DNA of 64,000 nt from Streptomyces lasiicapitis (GCF_014646335.1 NZ_BMNG01000007.1:401301-465300); one strand, 5' to 3'; numbered from the stretch's first letter, positions 52,989 through 61,933 are shown. Notes: a model not told the origin generated them from the sequence alone. A program made the numbers and translations.

Positions 52989-53870
52989 TTGGCAACCAAC
53001 GAGCAACCCGTGCACGGCACTTCGGCTCCCACGCCCGAGGAAGTCGGGGCGATGTACGACCAGTTCGGCGATCTTCTGGCCATGACGCTCGGGTCCGCGG
53101 CCGTGCACATCGGCATGCTGGTCCCGCACGACGCGCGCACCCCCGTCACCACGCTCGTCGGTCTCGCCGATCTCGCGCAGGACCGGCAGACCGACTTCTT
53201 CGTCGATACGCTCCGTCCCCAACCGGGCTCCCACGTCCTGGACATCGGCTGCGGCACCGGCGGCCCCGCGCTGCGCCTCGCGGAGCGCACCGGCAGCCGG
53301 GTCACCGGCATCACGGTCAGCAAGGCGCAGCTCGCCCGGTGCGAGGAACGGCGCGGCGGCCATCCGGCCGGCGAGCGCGTGGACTTCGCGTACGGAAACG
53401 CCATGGAACTCGGCCATCCCGACGCCGCGTTCGACGCCGCTTGGTCGATCGACTGCCTCCCCCATCTGTCCGACCGGCCGCAGGGGCTGCGCGAGGCGCT
53501 GCGGGTGCTCAAGCCCGGCGGGCACCTGCTGTTCACCGAGTTCACGGTGCGCGGCACGCCCACCGAGGAGGAGACGGCGGCGTTCACGAAGCTGTGGACC
53601 TGCCCGCCGCTGCGGTCCTTCAGCACGCTCGTCGGCGAGGTCGAGGAGGCCGGTTTCCGGATGGCGCGGGCGCAGGACATGACGGCCAACGCGGTGCTGA
53701 GCTCCGAGCTGATGGCTGTGCTGTACGCGGATCGGCGGGCGGAGATCGAGGAGCGGTTCGGCAAGGAGGCGCTGGCCGCCACGGATCCGCTGATGGGTCC
53801 GTACCGCGAGTTCTGCCGGGACCATGTGAACTATCACCTGGTGCTGGTACGCAAGCCGGACGCGGCGTAG
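52989..53870 (+). CDS. SAM-dependent methyltransferase (small-molecule type)
   Basis: 293 residues from a TTG at 52989, seven bases after GGAGGAG. An N-terminal lid region (EEVGAMYDQFGDLLAMTLG) is followed by motif I VLDIGCGTGGPALRLAERTG and a later VTGITVSKAQLARCEER that fits the sterol/tocopherol/geranyl-PP methyltransferase subfamily. The block FDAAWSIDCLPHL and LKPGGHLLFTEFTVRG complete the fold. It lies alone between a divergent hypothetical gene and a convergent hypothetical gene, so the substrate cannot be inferred. Length is normal for the subfamily. Confidence 0.91.
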   Translation: MATNEQPVHGTSAPTPEEVGAMYDQFGDLLAMTLGSAAVHIGMLVPHDARTPVTTLVGLADLAQDRQTDFFVDTLRPQPGSHVLDIGCGTGGPALRLAERTGSRVTGITVSKAQLARCEERRGGHPAGERVDFAYGNAMELGHPDAAFDAAWSIDCLPHLSDRPQGLREALRVLKPGGHLLFTEFTVRGTPTEEETAAFTKLWTCPPLRSFSTLVGEVEEAGFRMARAQDMTANAVLSSELMAVLYADRRAEIEERFGKEALAATDPLMGPYREFCRDHVNYHLVLVRKPDAA

Positions 53871-53913
53871 CCCGCCGTCCCCGCCCTCCCCCTTCGCCGG
53901 CAGGCGATGGCAT

Positions 53914-54477
53914 CTAGCGGCAGGCGTCGACCACCTCGTCGAACGTGTCGAGGAGGCCGAGGAACGGGTCCCTCCCCCACGCCCGCACGGCCAGCGCGGC
54001 CGCCAGCACCGCGGCGCCGTGCGCGGCCGCCGCACCGTCCCGCCACGAGGTGCGCAGGTGCATGTCGTCCCCGTCGGCCCAGGCCCGTACGGCCTGGGTC
54101 ACGGCGAGTTCGTGGTGGGGCGGCCCGGCGGCGGCGATGGTGTCGGCCGCGCGCACCACGTCCGCGGGGGTGAGAGTGCGTGGGCCCGACATCACGATGC
54201 CGACGACCAGACGCAGGATGTCCCCCGTGACGGAAGGGAGTTGGCGGGCCACGGCGTGTTCGGCCCCGTCGAGGGCGGCGGCGACCGCTGCGGCGTCCCC
54301 GCGCGCGTAGGCCCGTACGAGCGCGAGACCGCGGCGCATCGCCTCCCGGCCGGACGGGTCGCCCGGCACCACCGGCAGCTCGTCCCTCCCGTCCGCCTCA
54401 TCCCTCCCGTCCGCCTCGTCGCGGTCGGCTGCCCAAAGCGCCCCGTAGGGGTCCAGTGGTGAGCGGTACGACGTCAT
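53914..54477 (-). CDS. hypothetical helical protein
   Basis: 187 residues from the ATG at 54477, seven bases after AAGGGG; the ATG at 54483 lies within the ribosome site. A short acidic repeat encoded by an 18-bp tandem duplication (DEADGRDEADGRDE, about residues 20-33) precedes an all-helical Ala-rich domain with AMRRGLALVRAYARGDAAAV and DVVRAADTIAAAG. No domain is recognised. It is divergent from the Ser/Thr kinase gene with 181 bases between starts, and could share its control (inference). Confidence 0.75.
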   Translation of the reverse strand: MTSYRSPLDPYGALWAADRDEADGRDEADGRDELPVVPGDPSGREAMRRGLALVRAYARGDAAAVAAALDGAEHAVARQLPSVTGDILRLVVGIVMSGPRTLTPADVVRAADTIAAAGPPHHELAVTQAVRAWADGDDMHLRTSWRDGAAAAHGAAVLAAALAVRAWGRDPFLGLLDTFDEVVDACR

Positions 54478-54657
54478 ACCCATTCCCCTTTCGCAGGACG
54501 TGACCCGATCCTGCAACTTGAAGTGCACTCGAGGTCAAATCGGCCGACGTACGCCCACGAGGCCCGCACACCCGGCGAGAGCGCTGGCGGACCTGGCGTG
54601 TTCGACCGAGAATTGCCCGGCGACCGGCCAACGGGCCGCCGCACATGGGGGGTTGGG

Positions 54658-56268
54658 ATGCGAGGCGTGGTGCTCGGCGGGCGCTATCAGCTGCGGGAAC
54701 CGCTCGGTTCCGGGGGCATGGGCACCGTATGGCGGGCCACGGACCAGGTGCGGCAGCGCGTCGTCGCGGTGAAGACGGTGGTCGGCCACGGCGGGGCGGA
54801 GACCTCGGAGCTCGCCCGCAGGTTCCGCCGCGAGTTCAGGGTCGCGTCCCTGCTGAGCAGTCCCCACATCGTCGAGGTGCACGACTCCGGCGAGGCGGTG
54901 GTCGACGGCCGCCCGCTGTTGTACCTCGTCATGGACGAGATACCCGGCGAGCCGCTGAGCCGTCTACTCACCGCGCGCAGACCCACGCTCGCGGAGATCG
55001 CCCGGTGGGGCGGCGAGATCTGCGAGGCCCTTTCCACCATGCACGCCGCGGGCATCGTGCACCGGGACCTGAAACCCGCGAACGTCATGATCGGTCCCGA
55101 CGGGCACGCGACCGTACTGGACTTCGGCATCGCGCGGCTCGACGCCGACGGCATCGACCTGACGACTCTCACCGGCACCGGTCATGTACTGGGCACCCTC
55201 GCCTACATGTCCCCGGAGCAGGCAGGTGGAGCCAAGTCGCTCGACGCGCGCAGTGATCTCTACTCCTTGGGCTGTCTGCTGTACGCGACGCTGGTCGGTC
55301 GGCCTCCCTTCGCCGAGGGGCCCTGGCAGCGGGTGCTGCGGCAGCATCTCGAAGACGCGCCCGCACGCCCGAGTGCGCGGCGCCTAGGGCTCCCTCCCGC
55401 GTGGGACTCCCTGCTCCTCGATCTCCTCGCCAAGCAGCCTGGGGACAGGCCGCCGAGCGCGGGCGCGGTGCGGGAGCGGATCGCGGAGCTGCCTGTTCCG
55501 CGGGACGCGCCGCCCGAGGCGGGGCCCGCGGCCGGGACCGCTCGCGGTGCGACGGCGGTCGACGCTGAGGTCGCGACGGTGGTCGACCCCGACGCGGTGA
55601 CCCGCGACGCCCTCGCGAGCCCACCCCGTGAAGCCGAGGCGTCGGCACCGCCACACCACCCGCCCACGCGACTCGCGCCCTCCCCGCGCCCGACACCCCG
55701 CGTACTCCCTGGCGACGAAGTGATCTCCCGAAGCCTGACCGGCGGCCAGGTCCTTGCCTTGCTGACCGTCGTACTGCTCGTACTCGGCGGACTGATCACG
55801 CTCATCCTCATCGCCTCGGGCCGCGAGACCGGCCAGTCGGCGGGAACGTCCGCGCTGATCACGGCAGCCGGGCTCGGCACATTCGTCGTGTCCGGCTTCC
55901 TCTACGGCGGATACGTCTATACGTGGAAGCCGCGCCGGGAACGCCTCCAGACGACACGCCAACTCGAGGCCAAGCTCGCACAGGCCGCGAGGGAACGGGC
56001 CCAGGCCGACGAGGAGCAGGCGGCGGCCAGTGGCGCCGGGACCCCCGCCCACCAGCAGGCGGTCGCCACGGTCTCCGCCGCGATACAGGACAACAGGCCT
56101 CTGTGGGTGGGCTACGAGCACCACAACAGCATCTGGTGGATCCACGTCCACCCGGTGTGCTTCGCCGACGGCGACCTCGTGAGCGTCACCGTGACATCGA
56201 GGGAGCGGTACCTCATCGCCGAATTCCGGCTACGGGCGACATCCGACGTGTCGCCTCCCGGAGTGTGA
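54658..56268 (+). CDS. transmembrane Ser/Thr protein kinase
   Basis: 536 residues from the ATG at 54658. The Hanks-type kinase domain (about 9-275) is complete: glycine loop GSGGMGTV (17-24), Lys39 in VVAVKT, catalytic HRDLKPAN (Asp137), metal-binding DFG (155-157), and the APE-like MSPEQAGG. A Pro/Ala-rich juxtamembrane linker of about 80 residues follows. Two membrane helices (about 365-387 and 400-420) are then followed by a coiled Arg/Glu/Ala-rich tail of about 50 residues and a C-terminal beta-rich segment. With two helices the tail would be cytoplasmic, so no large external sensor is visible, unlike PASTA kinases. Confidence 0.92.
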   Translation: MRGVVLGGRYQLREPLGSGGMGTVWRATDQVRQRVVAVKTVVGHGGAETSELARRFRREFRVASLLSSPHIVEVHDSGEAVVDGRPLLYLVMDEIPGEPLSRLLTARRPTLAEIARWGGEICEALSTMHAAGIVHRDLKPANVMIGPDGHATVLDFGIARLDADGIDLTTLTGTGHVLGTLAYMSPEQAGGAKSLDARSDLYSLGCLLYATLVGRPPFAEGPWQRVLRQHLEDAPARPSARRLGLPPAWDSLLLDLLAKQPGDRPPSAGAVRERIAELPVPRDAPPEAGPAAGTARGATAVDAEVATVVDPDAVTRDALASPPREAEASAPPHHPPTRLAPSPRPTPRVLPGDEVISRSLTGGQVLALLTVVLLVLGGLITLILIASGRETGQSAGTSALITAAGLGTFVVSGFLYGGYVYTWKPRRERLQTTRQLEAKLAQAARERAQADEEQAAASGAGTPAHQQAVATVSAAIQDNRPLWVGYEHHNSIWWIHVHPVCFADGDLVSVTVTSRERYLIAEFRLRATSDVSPPGV

Positions 56269-56282
56269 CCGGCTGCGCTTGA

Positions 56283-56301
56283 GTCTCCCGTAAGGGGAGA
56301 C
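56283..56301 (+). promoter_or_regulatory. MerR-type operator between promoter elements
   Basis: GTCTCCC (56283-56289) and GGGAGAC (56295-56301) are exact inverted repeats around GTAAG, the classical MerR-family dyad. TTGAGT at 56279-56284 and GAGGGT at 56304-56309 are spaced 19 bases apart, the long spacer that MerR proteins correct on activation. Transcription from this -10 would begin at about the ATG at 56317, i.e. a leaderless message. Confidence 0.75.
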
Positions 56302-56316
56302 AAGAGGGTGGGGCCC

Positions 56317-57252
56317 ATGAACGACGAACCGCTGTACGCGATCGGTGAACTGGCCCGACGCACCGGGCTGACAGTCAAGACGATCCGGTTCTACTCGGAC
56401 CGGGGCATCGTCGAGCCGACGGAGCGCAGCCCGGTCGGCTACCGGCGATACGGCACGGAGGCGGTGGCGCGGCTCGAACTGGTGCGGACGCTGCGTGATC
56501 TGGGACTGGACCTGGACACGATCCGCGGGGTGGTGGACCGGGAGCTCTCGCTCGCCGAGGTGACGGCGGCGCACGCCGAGGCCCTTGACGTACAGATCCG
56601 CGCCCTCCAACTGCGGCGCGCGGTCCTGACGGTGGCGGCCCGGCGCGGCTCGGCCCCCGAGGACCTCGACCTGGTGCACCGGCTCGCGAAGCTCTCCGCG
56701 GCGGAGCGGTGCCGCGTCATCGACGACTTCCTCGCCGCCGTCTTCGACGGGCTGCACGACCACCCCGCGTTCGCGGGCGTCATGCGGTCGATGACGCCCG
56801 AGCTGCCCGCCGACCCGGAGCCCGAACAGATCGAGGCGTGGGTGGAGTTGGCCGGGCTGTTCCAGGACCCCGGCTTCCGCGGCAGCCTGCACGGGATGGC
56901 CCACGACATCGCGGCCGACCGGGCCCCGGACGACGCGACCGGACTCCCCCGCGTCCTCGCCGAGGCACTCCGCGCCCGCGTCACCCCCGCCCTCGCGGCG
57001 GGCACCGACCCGTCATCGCCCGAGGCCGAACCGGTCGTCGCCGACCTCACCGCCCACTACACCCGCATCCTCGGCCGTCGACTCCCCGCCGACGAACTGC
57101 GCCGACGGCTGCTGTCCCGCCTGGAAGCCATGAACGACGCGCGGCGCGACCGGTACCTGGAACTGCTCGCCGTGGTCAACGGCTGGCCGCCGCCGGACAG
57201 CCTGGCGCCGGTCCTCAACTGGTGCGTTGCTGCTCTGCGCACCGCCCGGTGA
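56317..57252 (+). CDS. MerR-family transcriptional regulator
   Basis: 311 residues from the ATG at 56317; GTG 56308 is an alternative start. The N-terminal winged helix-turn-helix is typical: YAIGELARRTGLTVKTIRFYSDRGIVEPTERSPVGYRRYG, followed by the dimer helix LVRTLRDLGLDLDTIRGVVD. The effector region (residues 125-311) is helical and has no TipAS antibiotic-binding Cys pattern. The regulator overlaps the MFS transporter start by four bases (GTGA) and has its own MerR dyad upstream, so it probably autoregulates the operon in response to a drug-like inducer (inference). Confidence 0.93.
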   Translation: MNDEPLYAIGELARRTGLTVKTIRFYSDRGIVEPTERSPVGYRRYGTEAVARLELVRTLRDLGLDLDTIRGVVDRELSLAEVTAAHAEALDVQIRALQLRRAVLTVAARRGSAPEDLDLVHRLAKLSAAERCRVIDDFLAAVFDGLHDHPAFAGVMRSMTPELPADPEPEQIEAWVELAGLFQDPGFRGSLHGMAHDIAADRAPDDATGLPRVLAEALRARVTPALAAGTDPSSPEAEPVVADLTAHYTRILGRRLPADELRRRLLSRLEAMNDARRDRYLELLAVVNGWPPPDSLAPVLNWCVAALRTAR

Positions 57253-58595
57253 GCGCCCGTTCCGGCGAGCTGCCCGGAACCGGGGCCAGGGACGAGGCCG
57301 GGACCGCGTCCGGGTCTGGATCCAGGTCCGGGGTCGGGTCCGGGTCTGGATCCGGGGTCGGGGTCGGGTCTGGATCCGGGGTCGGGTCCGGAGGCTGCCG
57401 GCGGCCGCCGCCGTCCGGCTATCGCGCACTCCGGGCCGTGCCCGGCTTCTGGCCCATCGCCCTCACCGGGATGGCCTCGAAACTGGCTCCCGGCATGGTC
57501 GGCCTGAGCCTGCTGCTCCTGATCAGCCGTCACCACTCCTTCGGCACGGCGGGGTTGGCGGTGAGCTGCGCGGCCATCGGCCAAGGGGCGACGGCTCCGC
57601 TGCGAGGACGGCTGGTCGACCGATACCCTCGCCGTCCGGTGCTGCTGGGCTGTCTCGCCGGGTACGTGACGGCCATCGCGCTCCTCCTCGTCGTCGTACG
57701 CGGAGACGGCCCGCCCCTCCCACTGCTCACGCTCGCAGCGGTGATGGGAGCGACGTCCCCGCCGGCCGCGGTCATGATGCGCTCCGTCTGGCACCAAGCG
57801 GCCGGTGAACGCACCCTGGGCCCGGCGATGGCACTCGACTCGGCGATGACGGGTGCCGCCCTGGTCATCGGTCCCGCTCTCGCGGGCTGGCTCAGCGTGT
57901 CGGTCTCCCCGCTCGCTCCGCTCCTGGCGGTCGCGTCGCTGACGGCGGGGGCAGTCTGGCTGCTGGTCGTCCTTCCGACCACGCCGCACCCGGTCGAGCG
58001 CCAGCGCGGGCAAGGGCACGGCCTCCAGCCATTGCGGAACGCACCACTGCGCCAACTGCTTGCGGCAGACGCCTTGTTCGTCTGCGCCGTGACCGGCGTA
58101 GATGTGGTGCTGCCGAAGTACGCGCAGGAGCACGGCGCGGTCGCCCTGTCCGGATGGCTGCTCGGAGCGCTGTCCATGGGCAGCGTCCTCGGCAGTCTCG
58201 CGCTGGGAGCCGTGTCCGTGCCCGCCGCTCTGTCGGGCCGGGGACGGCGAATCCCCGTACTGCTCTGCGTGTTCGCGGCCGGGGCGGCTGCGCTGGCGTG
58301 CGCGGTGCGGCTGTCGCCGTGGGTCGTGCTGCTGGTCTGCCCGGTGGCCGGGCTCAGCATCGGGTCCGCCTTCGCGGCGCTGCGTACGACGGGTGGGGAT
58401 CTCGCGCCGGAGGGGCGTGTCACCGAGACCATGGCGTGGCTGAACAGCGTGGACCTGGCGGGCGGGGCGCTCGGGGCGGCGGTGTTCGCGTGGGTCGCGG
58501 CGGCGGAAGGGAGCGGGACGGCGCTGCTGCTCGTGCCGGTCGTCGCGGTGGCGGCCATGGTGGTCGGCTGGAGCGCGCGTACGCCGAAACGGTGA
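57249..58595 (+). CDS. MFS drug-efflux transporter with Gly/Ser-rich N-terminal tail
   Basis: 448 residues from the GTG at 57249, overlapping the MerR stop codon (GTGA). The first 45 residues are a Gly/Ser/Val repeat (SGSGSRSGVGSGSGSGVG) encoded by a short GC-rich minisatellite, an unusual extension for a bacterial MFS protein. The core has 12 helices with the loop 2-3 motif as GRLVDRYPRRPVLL and a helix 5 containing MTGAALVIGPALAGWLS. The translationally coupled MerR regulator suggests an inducible exporter. The cytoplasmic location of the repeat tail is inferred from even helix number. Confidence 0.9.
   Translation: MSARSGELPGTGARDEAGTASGSGSRSGVGSGSGSGVGVGSGSGVGSGGCRRPPPSGYRALRAVPGFWPIALTGMASKLAPGMVGLSLLLLISRHHSFGTAGLAVSCAAIGQGATAPLRGRLVDRYPRRPVLLGCLAGYVTAIALLLVVVRGDGPPLPLLTLAAVMGATSPPAAVMMRSVWHQAAGERTLGPAMALDSAMTGAALVIGPALAGWLSVSVSPLAPLLAVASLTAGAVWLLVVLPTTPHPVERQRGQGHGLQPLRNAPLRQLLAADALFVCAVTGVDVVLPKYAQEHGAVALSGWLLGALSMGSVLGSLALGAVSVPAALSGRGRRIPVLLCVFAAGAAALACAVRLSPWVVLLVCPVAGLSIGSAFAALRTTGGDLAPEGRVTETMAWLNSVDLAGGALGAAVFAWVAAAEGSGTALLLVPVVAVAAMVVGWSARTPKR
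57290..57400 (+). repeat. GC-rich minisatellite within the MFS gene start
   Basis: Repeated short units such as GGTCCGGGTCTGGATCC and GGTCGGGGTCGGGTC, in frame with the coding sequence, encode the Gly/Ser/Val tail. Units are multiples of three bases, so length variation would keep the frame. Confidence 0.7.
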
Positions 58596-58768
58596 CCACG
58601 GCGCCCTCGGGGACCGTCCAGTCACTCCCGTGCGCCCCTCATGTGAGGGATGGCGGCTCGCCGGACAGATCAGCAAGCCTGGAATGCGTCACAGCCCGCG
58701 CGCCGCCGATCAGGGGGGCCGCGGCATCACGGACGGGCTCACGGGCCCGGACGGCAAGGGGGATCGGT

Positions 58769-59245
58769 ATGCGCAAGGTCGTCGCAGTTGAGAAGAGGAA
58801 GACTCACACAACACAGAGAACACAGAGAACGCAGAGGACGCGGATGAGGCTCTCTGCGCTGTTCGTGGCCGTGGCCGCCGCGGCCGCCACCCTCGCACCG
58901 GTCTCCACCGCCCACGCCGCCGATGGGTATGACCGCTGCCCCGACGGCCACTACTGCATGTTCTCGGCCCTCGACGGGAACGGGGACATGGTCGCCCTCC
59001 GGGGAGACCACCCGGATCTCACGACGGTCGGCATGAACGACCGGGCCAAGTCGGACTGGAACCGGACGCCCTGGACCATCTACCTCTGGTCAGGGCTCCA
59101 CTACACCGGCTGTACGGCCGTGACCTCTTCCGGCCCGACGGGCAAGGGCAACTTCTACCCCACCTACCGGGACTTCTTCAGCTCGGTGCAGTTCGGCGGG
59201 CCGGGCGGCCCCGGCTGCGGTACACCGCCCGGCGAGGACGGCTGA
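58769..59245 (+). CDS. secreted peptidase inhibitor family I36-like protein
   Basis: 158 residues from the ATG at 58769, after GGGGG; the ATG at 58844, with GAGGA before it, is a good alternative and would give a normal short n-region. In the long form the n-region has a Thr-Gln-Arg triplet repeat (TQRTQRTQRT) from a 10-base-like DNA repeat. The signal core (LSALFVAVAAAAATLAPVSTAHAA) is followed by a beta-gamma-crystallin-like domain with four cysteines and the I36 pattern (CPDGHYCMFSALDGNGDMV). Some members inhibit metallopeptidases. A convergent hairpin follows. Confidence 0.88.
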   Translation: MRKVVAVEKRKTHTTQRTQRTQRTRMRLSALFVAVAAAAATLAPVSTAHAADGYDRCPDGHYCMFSALDGNGDMVALRGDHPDLTTVGMNDRAKSDWNRTPWTIYLWSGLHYTGCTAVTSSGPTGKGNFYPTYRDFFSSVQFGGPGGPGCGTPPGEDG

Positions 59246-59284
59246 GCACGCGGTCGCGTCACGGCGGCATCGAGTCCGCGTACA

Positions 59285-59322
59285 CGTGGGCGCTCACCCG
59301 CAGCAACGGGTGAGCGCCCACG
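59285..59322. terminator. perfect 16-bp hairpin between convergent genes
   Basis: CGTGGGCGCTCACCCG (59285-59300) pairs exactly with its complement (59307-59322) around CAGCAA. It lies between the I36-like gene stop and the stop of the MFS gene on the minus strand. Confidence 0.85.
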
Positions 59323-59350
59323 ACACGGGGACCGGCCCCTCGCTGGGGAC

Positions 59351-60802
59351 CTACTCGTGTGCCTCCGCCTCCACCGGCTTCGGGATGAGGAAGGACGTGA
59401 GGAACGCCGCCGCGATCAGGACGACACCGGCGATCATGCCCGCCGAGTAGCCCGCGGCCGAGGTCTTGTCGGCCGGTTCGACGGCGGTCTGGACGGCGTA
59501 CAGGAGCGCGAAGCTCAGGCCCGCGCCCAGGTTGAAGGCGCCGGCGTTCAGGCCCGGCAGGAAGCCGGGGTTCTCCTTCGGGGAGAGGACGATGCCGAGG
59601 CCGTTGAGGACGATGTTGCCGACGCCCGCGTACGTCACGCCGATGAGGACCGACGAGACGAGCAGGAGCGGGCGGGAGTCGGCCTGGAGGGTGAAGAGCA
59701 TCAGGGCGACGGTTCCGGCGGAGCCGATGAGGCCGAGGCGCAGGATGCGGCCGTAGCCGTGGGTGGCGGCGAGGCGTCCGGCGATGGGGCCCATGGCCAG
59801 ACCCGCGAGGGCGTACGGAGTGAGGGTCCACCAGGCCGACTCCTCGGCGCTCATCCCGAATCCGGCGTCCGCGTTCTGGGCGAACGCGGGGATCATGCCG
59901 TTCATGACGGCGAACACGCCCGTCATCGTCAGGACGGTGGTCAGCAACAGGGCCCAGGTGGAGCGCCGGCGCAGGTGCCGGGTGGCGACGAGGGGGTGGC
60001 GGCTGCGGTCCTCGGCGCGCCAGAACGCGGCGAAGGCGAGCGCGGCGACGACGGCGAGCCCGGCGACCAGCGGCCAGTTCGCGGCGCCGAGCTTCCCGGC
60101 CTCGTTGAGGCCGATGAGGGCCGCGCCGACGGAGACGACCAGGAGGGCCACGCCGGGCCAGTCCATGCGCCGCTCGGAGCCGGTGACGCGGGCGGTGGAC
60201 TCCGGGGTGAGCGTGGCGACCAGGACCATGGCGAGTCCGGCCACGACGGCCATGACCCAGAACACGGACTGGAAGCCGTAGTTGTCGGCGAGGGAGCCGC
60301 CCGCGATGGAGTCGACGCCTGCGATGCCGCCGTTGACGGCGGTGATGACGCCGAGGAGCGTGCCGTACCGCTTCGGCTCGTGGACCTCGTTGCGCAGCAT
60401 GATCAGGCAGAGCGGCACGGTCGGCCCGGACACGCCCTGGATGACGCGGCCGGCGAACAGCATGGGCACGCTCGTCGCGAGCGCGGCCACGACGCAGCCG
60501 ACGGCCATCATCGCCATCATCGCGGCGAGCACACGGCGGCGGCCGATGAGGTCGCCGAGGCGCGGCAGGAACAGCGAGAAGAGGGCGGCGGAGGTGAAGA
60601 AGGCCGTCTGGGTCAGGCCGATCTCGGAGGAGGTGGCCCCGAGGGAGTCCTCGACGCTCTTCAGGGCGGGGCTGAGCATGCTCGCGTTGAGCTGGAAGGC
60701 GAAACAGGCCGCGAGCAGCGCGGTGACCAGGACCCATACGCGCACGGGGCGGCCGCCTGGGGTGGCGGCCGGGGTTGCGGTTTCGGTGACGGAGGTGTTC
60801 AC
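59351..60802 (-). CDS. MFS transporter of the nucleoside-hydrolase operon
   Basis: 483 residues from the GTG at 60802, which overlaps the nucleoside hydrolase stop (GTGA), so it is co-translated. Fourteen helices are likely, as in the DHA2 group. The first helix is VWVLVTALLAACFAFQLNASML, and the loop 2-3 motif is GDLIGRRRVLAAM. Charged LNEAGKLGAANWPL and RMDWPGVALLVVSV segments lie in the middle. The extra upstream reading frame to 61021 is not used. Its partner suggests import or export of a nucleoside, nucleobase or ribose product (inference). Confidence 0.92.
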   Translation of the reverse strand: MNTSVTETATPAATPGGRPVRVWVLVTALLAACFAFQLNASMLSPALKSVEDSLGATSSEIGLTQTAFFTSAALFSLFLPRLGDLIGRRRVLAAMMAMMAVGCVVAALATSVPMLFAGRVIQGVSGPTVPLCLIMLRNEVHEPKRYGTLLGVITAVNGGIAGVDSIAGGSLADNYGFQSVFWVMAVVAGLAMVLVATLTPESTARVTGSERRMDWPGVALLVVSVGAALIGLNEAGKLGAANWPLVAGLAVVAALAFAAFWRAEDRSRHPLVATRHLRRRSTWALLLTTVLTMTGVFAVMNGMIPAFAQNADAGFGMSAEESAWWTLTPYALAGLAMGPIAGRLAATHGYGRILRLGLIGSAGTVALMLFTLQADSRPLLLVSSVLIGVTYAGVGNIVLNGLGIVLSPKENPGFLPGLNAGAFNLGAGLSFALLYAVQTAVEPADKTSAAGYSAGMIAGVVLIAAAFLTSFLIPKPVEAEAHE

Positions 60803-61746
60803 GCGCGTACGTCGCCGATCCGCTCGAGGGCGTCCACGACCAGATCCCAGAACCGCTCGTGGTCCAGGTCGACGGCGACCTGGGTGCGGCAGTCGGCGGG
60901 GGCGGGCGCGCGGAAGTCCGCGACGGTCATGCCGAGGGTGAGGGTGCCGGTGAGCTCGATGTCCACGGGGGCCTTGCGTACGGTCATGACGCTCGGGTCG
61001 ATGACGTACGCGACCGCGCACGGGTCGTGCACGGGCGGGGCCTCGAAGCCCTGGTTCTTCAGGTACATGGCGCCGAAGAAGTCCAGGAGCTCGTTGACGA
61101 AGACGGCGGGCTTGGTGCCGACCTTCGCGATGCGCTCGACGACCTCGGGGGTCGCGAGGGCCTGGTGCGTCAGGTCGAGGCCGACCATGGTGACGGGCCA
61201 GCCCGCGTTGAAGACGATGTGTGCGGCCTCGGGGTCGATCTTGATGTTGAACTCGGCGACCGCGCTCCAGTTGCCCGTGTGGTAGCCGCCGCCCATGAGG
61301 ACGACCTCGCGGACGCGCTCGGCGATGCGGGGCTCCTTGCGGACGGCGAGGGCGATGTTCGTCAGGCCCGCGGTGGGCACGAGGGTGATCTCGCCGGGCT
61401 CGTGCGCCATCACGGTGTCGATGATGAGGTCGACGGCGTGGCGGGGGTCGAGCTCCAGGGTGGGCTCGGGCATGACGGGGCCGTCGATGCCGCTCTCGCC
61501 GTGGATCTCGGGGGCCGTCTCGACGGTGCGCACCAGGGGGCGGGGGCAGCCTGCGGCGAAGGGGACGCCGGTGATGTCCGCGATGCGGGCCACGGAGAGC
61601 GCGTTGCGGGTGACCTTCTCCAGGGTCTGGTTGCCGACGACCGTGGTGACCGCGACCAGCTCGACGTCGGGATTGCCGTGCGCGAGGAGCATGGCGATCG
61701 CGTCGTCATGTCCCGGGTCGCAGTCGAGGATGATCTTTCTGGCCAT
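60799..61746 (-). CDS. inosine-uridine-type nucleoside hydrolase
   Basis: 315 residues from the ATG at 61746, eight bases after AGAGGTT. The calcium-binding N-terminus is characteristic: ILDCDPGHDDAIAMLL (about 6-21), with four acidic residues. Further conserved blocks are VVGNQTLEKVTRNAL, GESGIDGP, TLVPTAGLTNIALAV and EFNIKIDPEAAHIVF. The C-terminal VHDPCAVAYVIDP completes the active site. The enzyme splits a purine or pyrimidine ribonucleoside into base and ribose in the cytoplasm. It is transcribed with the MFS gene and divergently from a LacI regulator, with AACGTT operators in the gap. Confidence 0.94.
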   Translation of the reverse strand: MARKIILDCDPGHDDAIAMLLAHGNPDVELVAVTTVVGNQTLEKVTRNALSVARIADITGVPFAAGCPRPLVRTVETAPEIHGESGIDGPVMPEPTLELDPRHAVDLIIDTVMAHEPGEITLVPTAGLTNIALAVRKEPRIAERVREVVLMGGGYHTGNWSAVAEFNIKIDPEAAHIVFNAGWPVTMVGLDLTHQALATPEVVERIAKVGTKPAVFVNELLDFFGAMYLKNQGFEAPPVHDPCAVAYVIDPSVMTVRKAPVDIELTGTLTLGMTVADFRAPAPADCRTQVAVDLDHERFWDLVVDALERIGDVRA

Positions 61747-61795
61747 CGGCGGAACCTCTTTGTTCGGCTGAGCTGCCGCGGCGGGGCGGCGCTCG

Positions 61796-61809
61796 GGAAA
61801 ACGTTCTCC
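61796..61809. promoter_or_regulatory. LacI-type operator upstream of the nucleoside hydrolase
   Basis: GGAAAACGTTCTCC is a near-perfect palindrome centred on the CG of AACGTT, the hallmark of LacI/GalR-family sites. It lies 50 bases upstream of the hydrolase start, in the promoter region of the operon. Confidence 0.7.
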
Positions 61810-61917
61810 GAAGACTTTGTGCAGGAGGAGGAATTCTGTCAATGACCTGCGCCACGCCCCGGGCGGCAAAGCTGTGATCTTCGCCGCGAAAGGGACTCTG
61901 GTCGTGACGGACGGCCG

Positions 61918-61933
61918 TTGATAACGTTTGCCG
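61918..61933. promoter_or_regulatory. second LacI-type operator near the regulator gene
   Basis: GTTGATAACGTTTGCC carries the same AACGTT core (61923-61928). It lies about 35 bases upstream of the LacI-family gene and 123 bases from the first site (centre to centre), so repression of both promoters by one regulator is likely. Confidence 0.6.
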
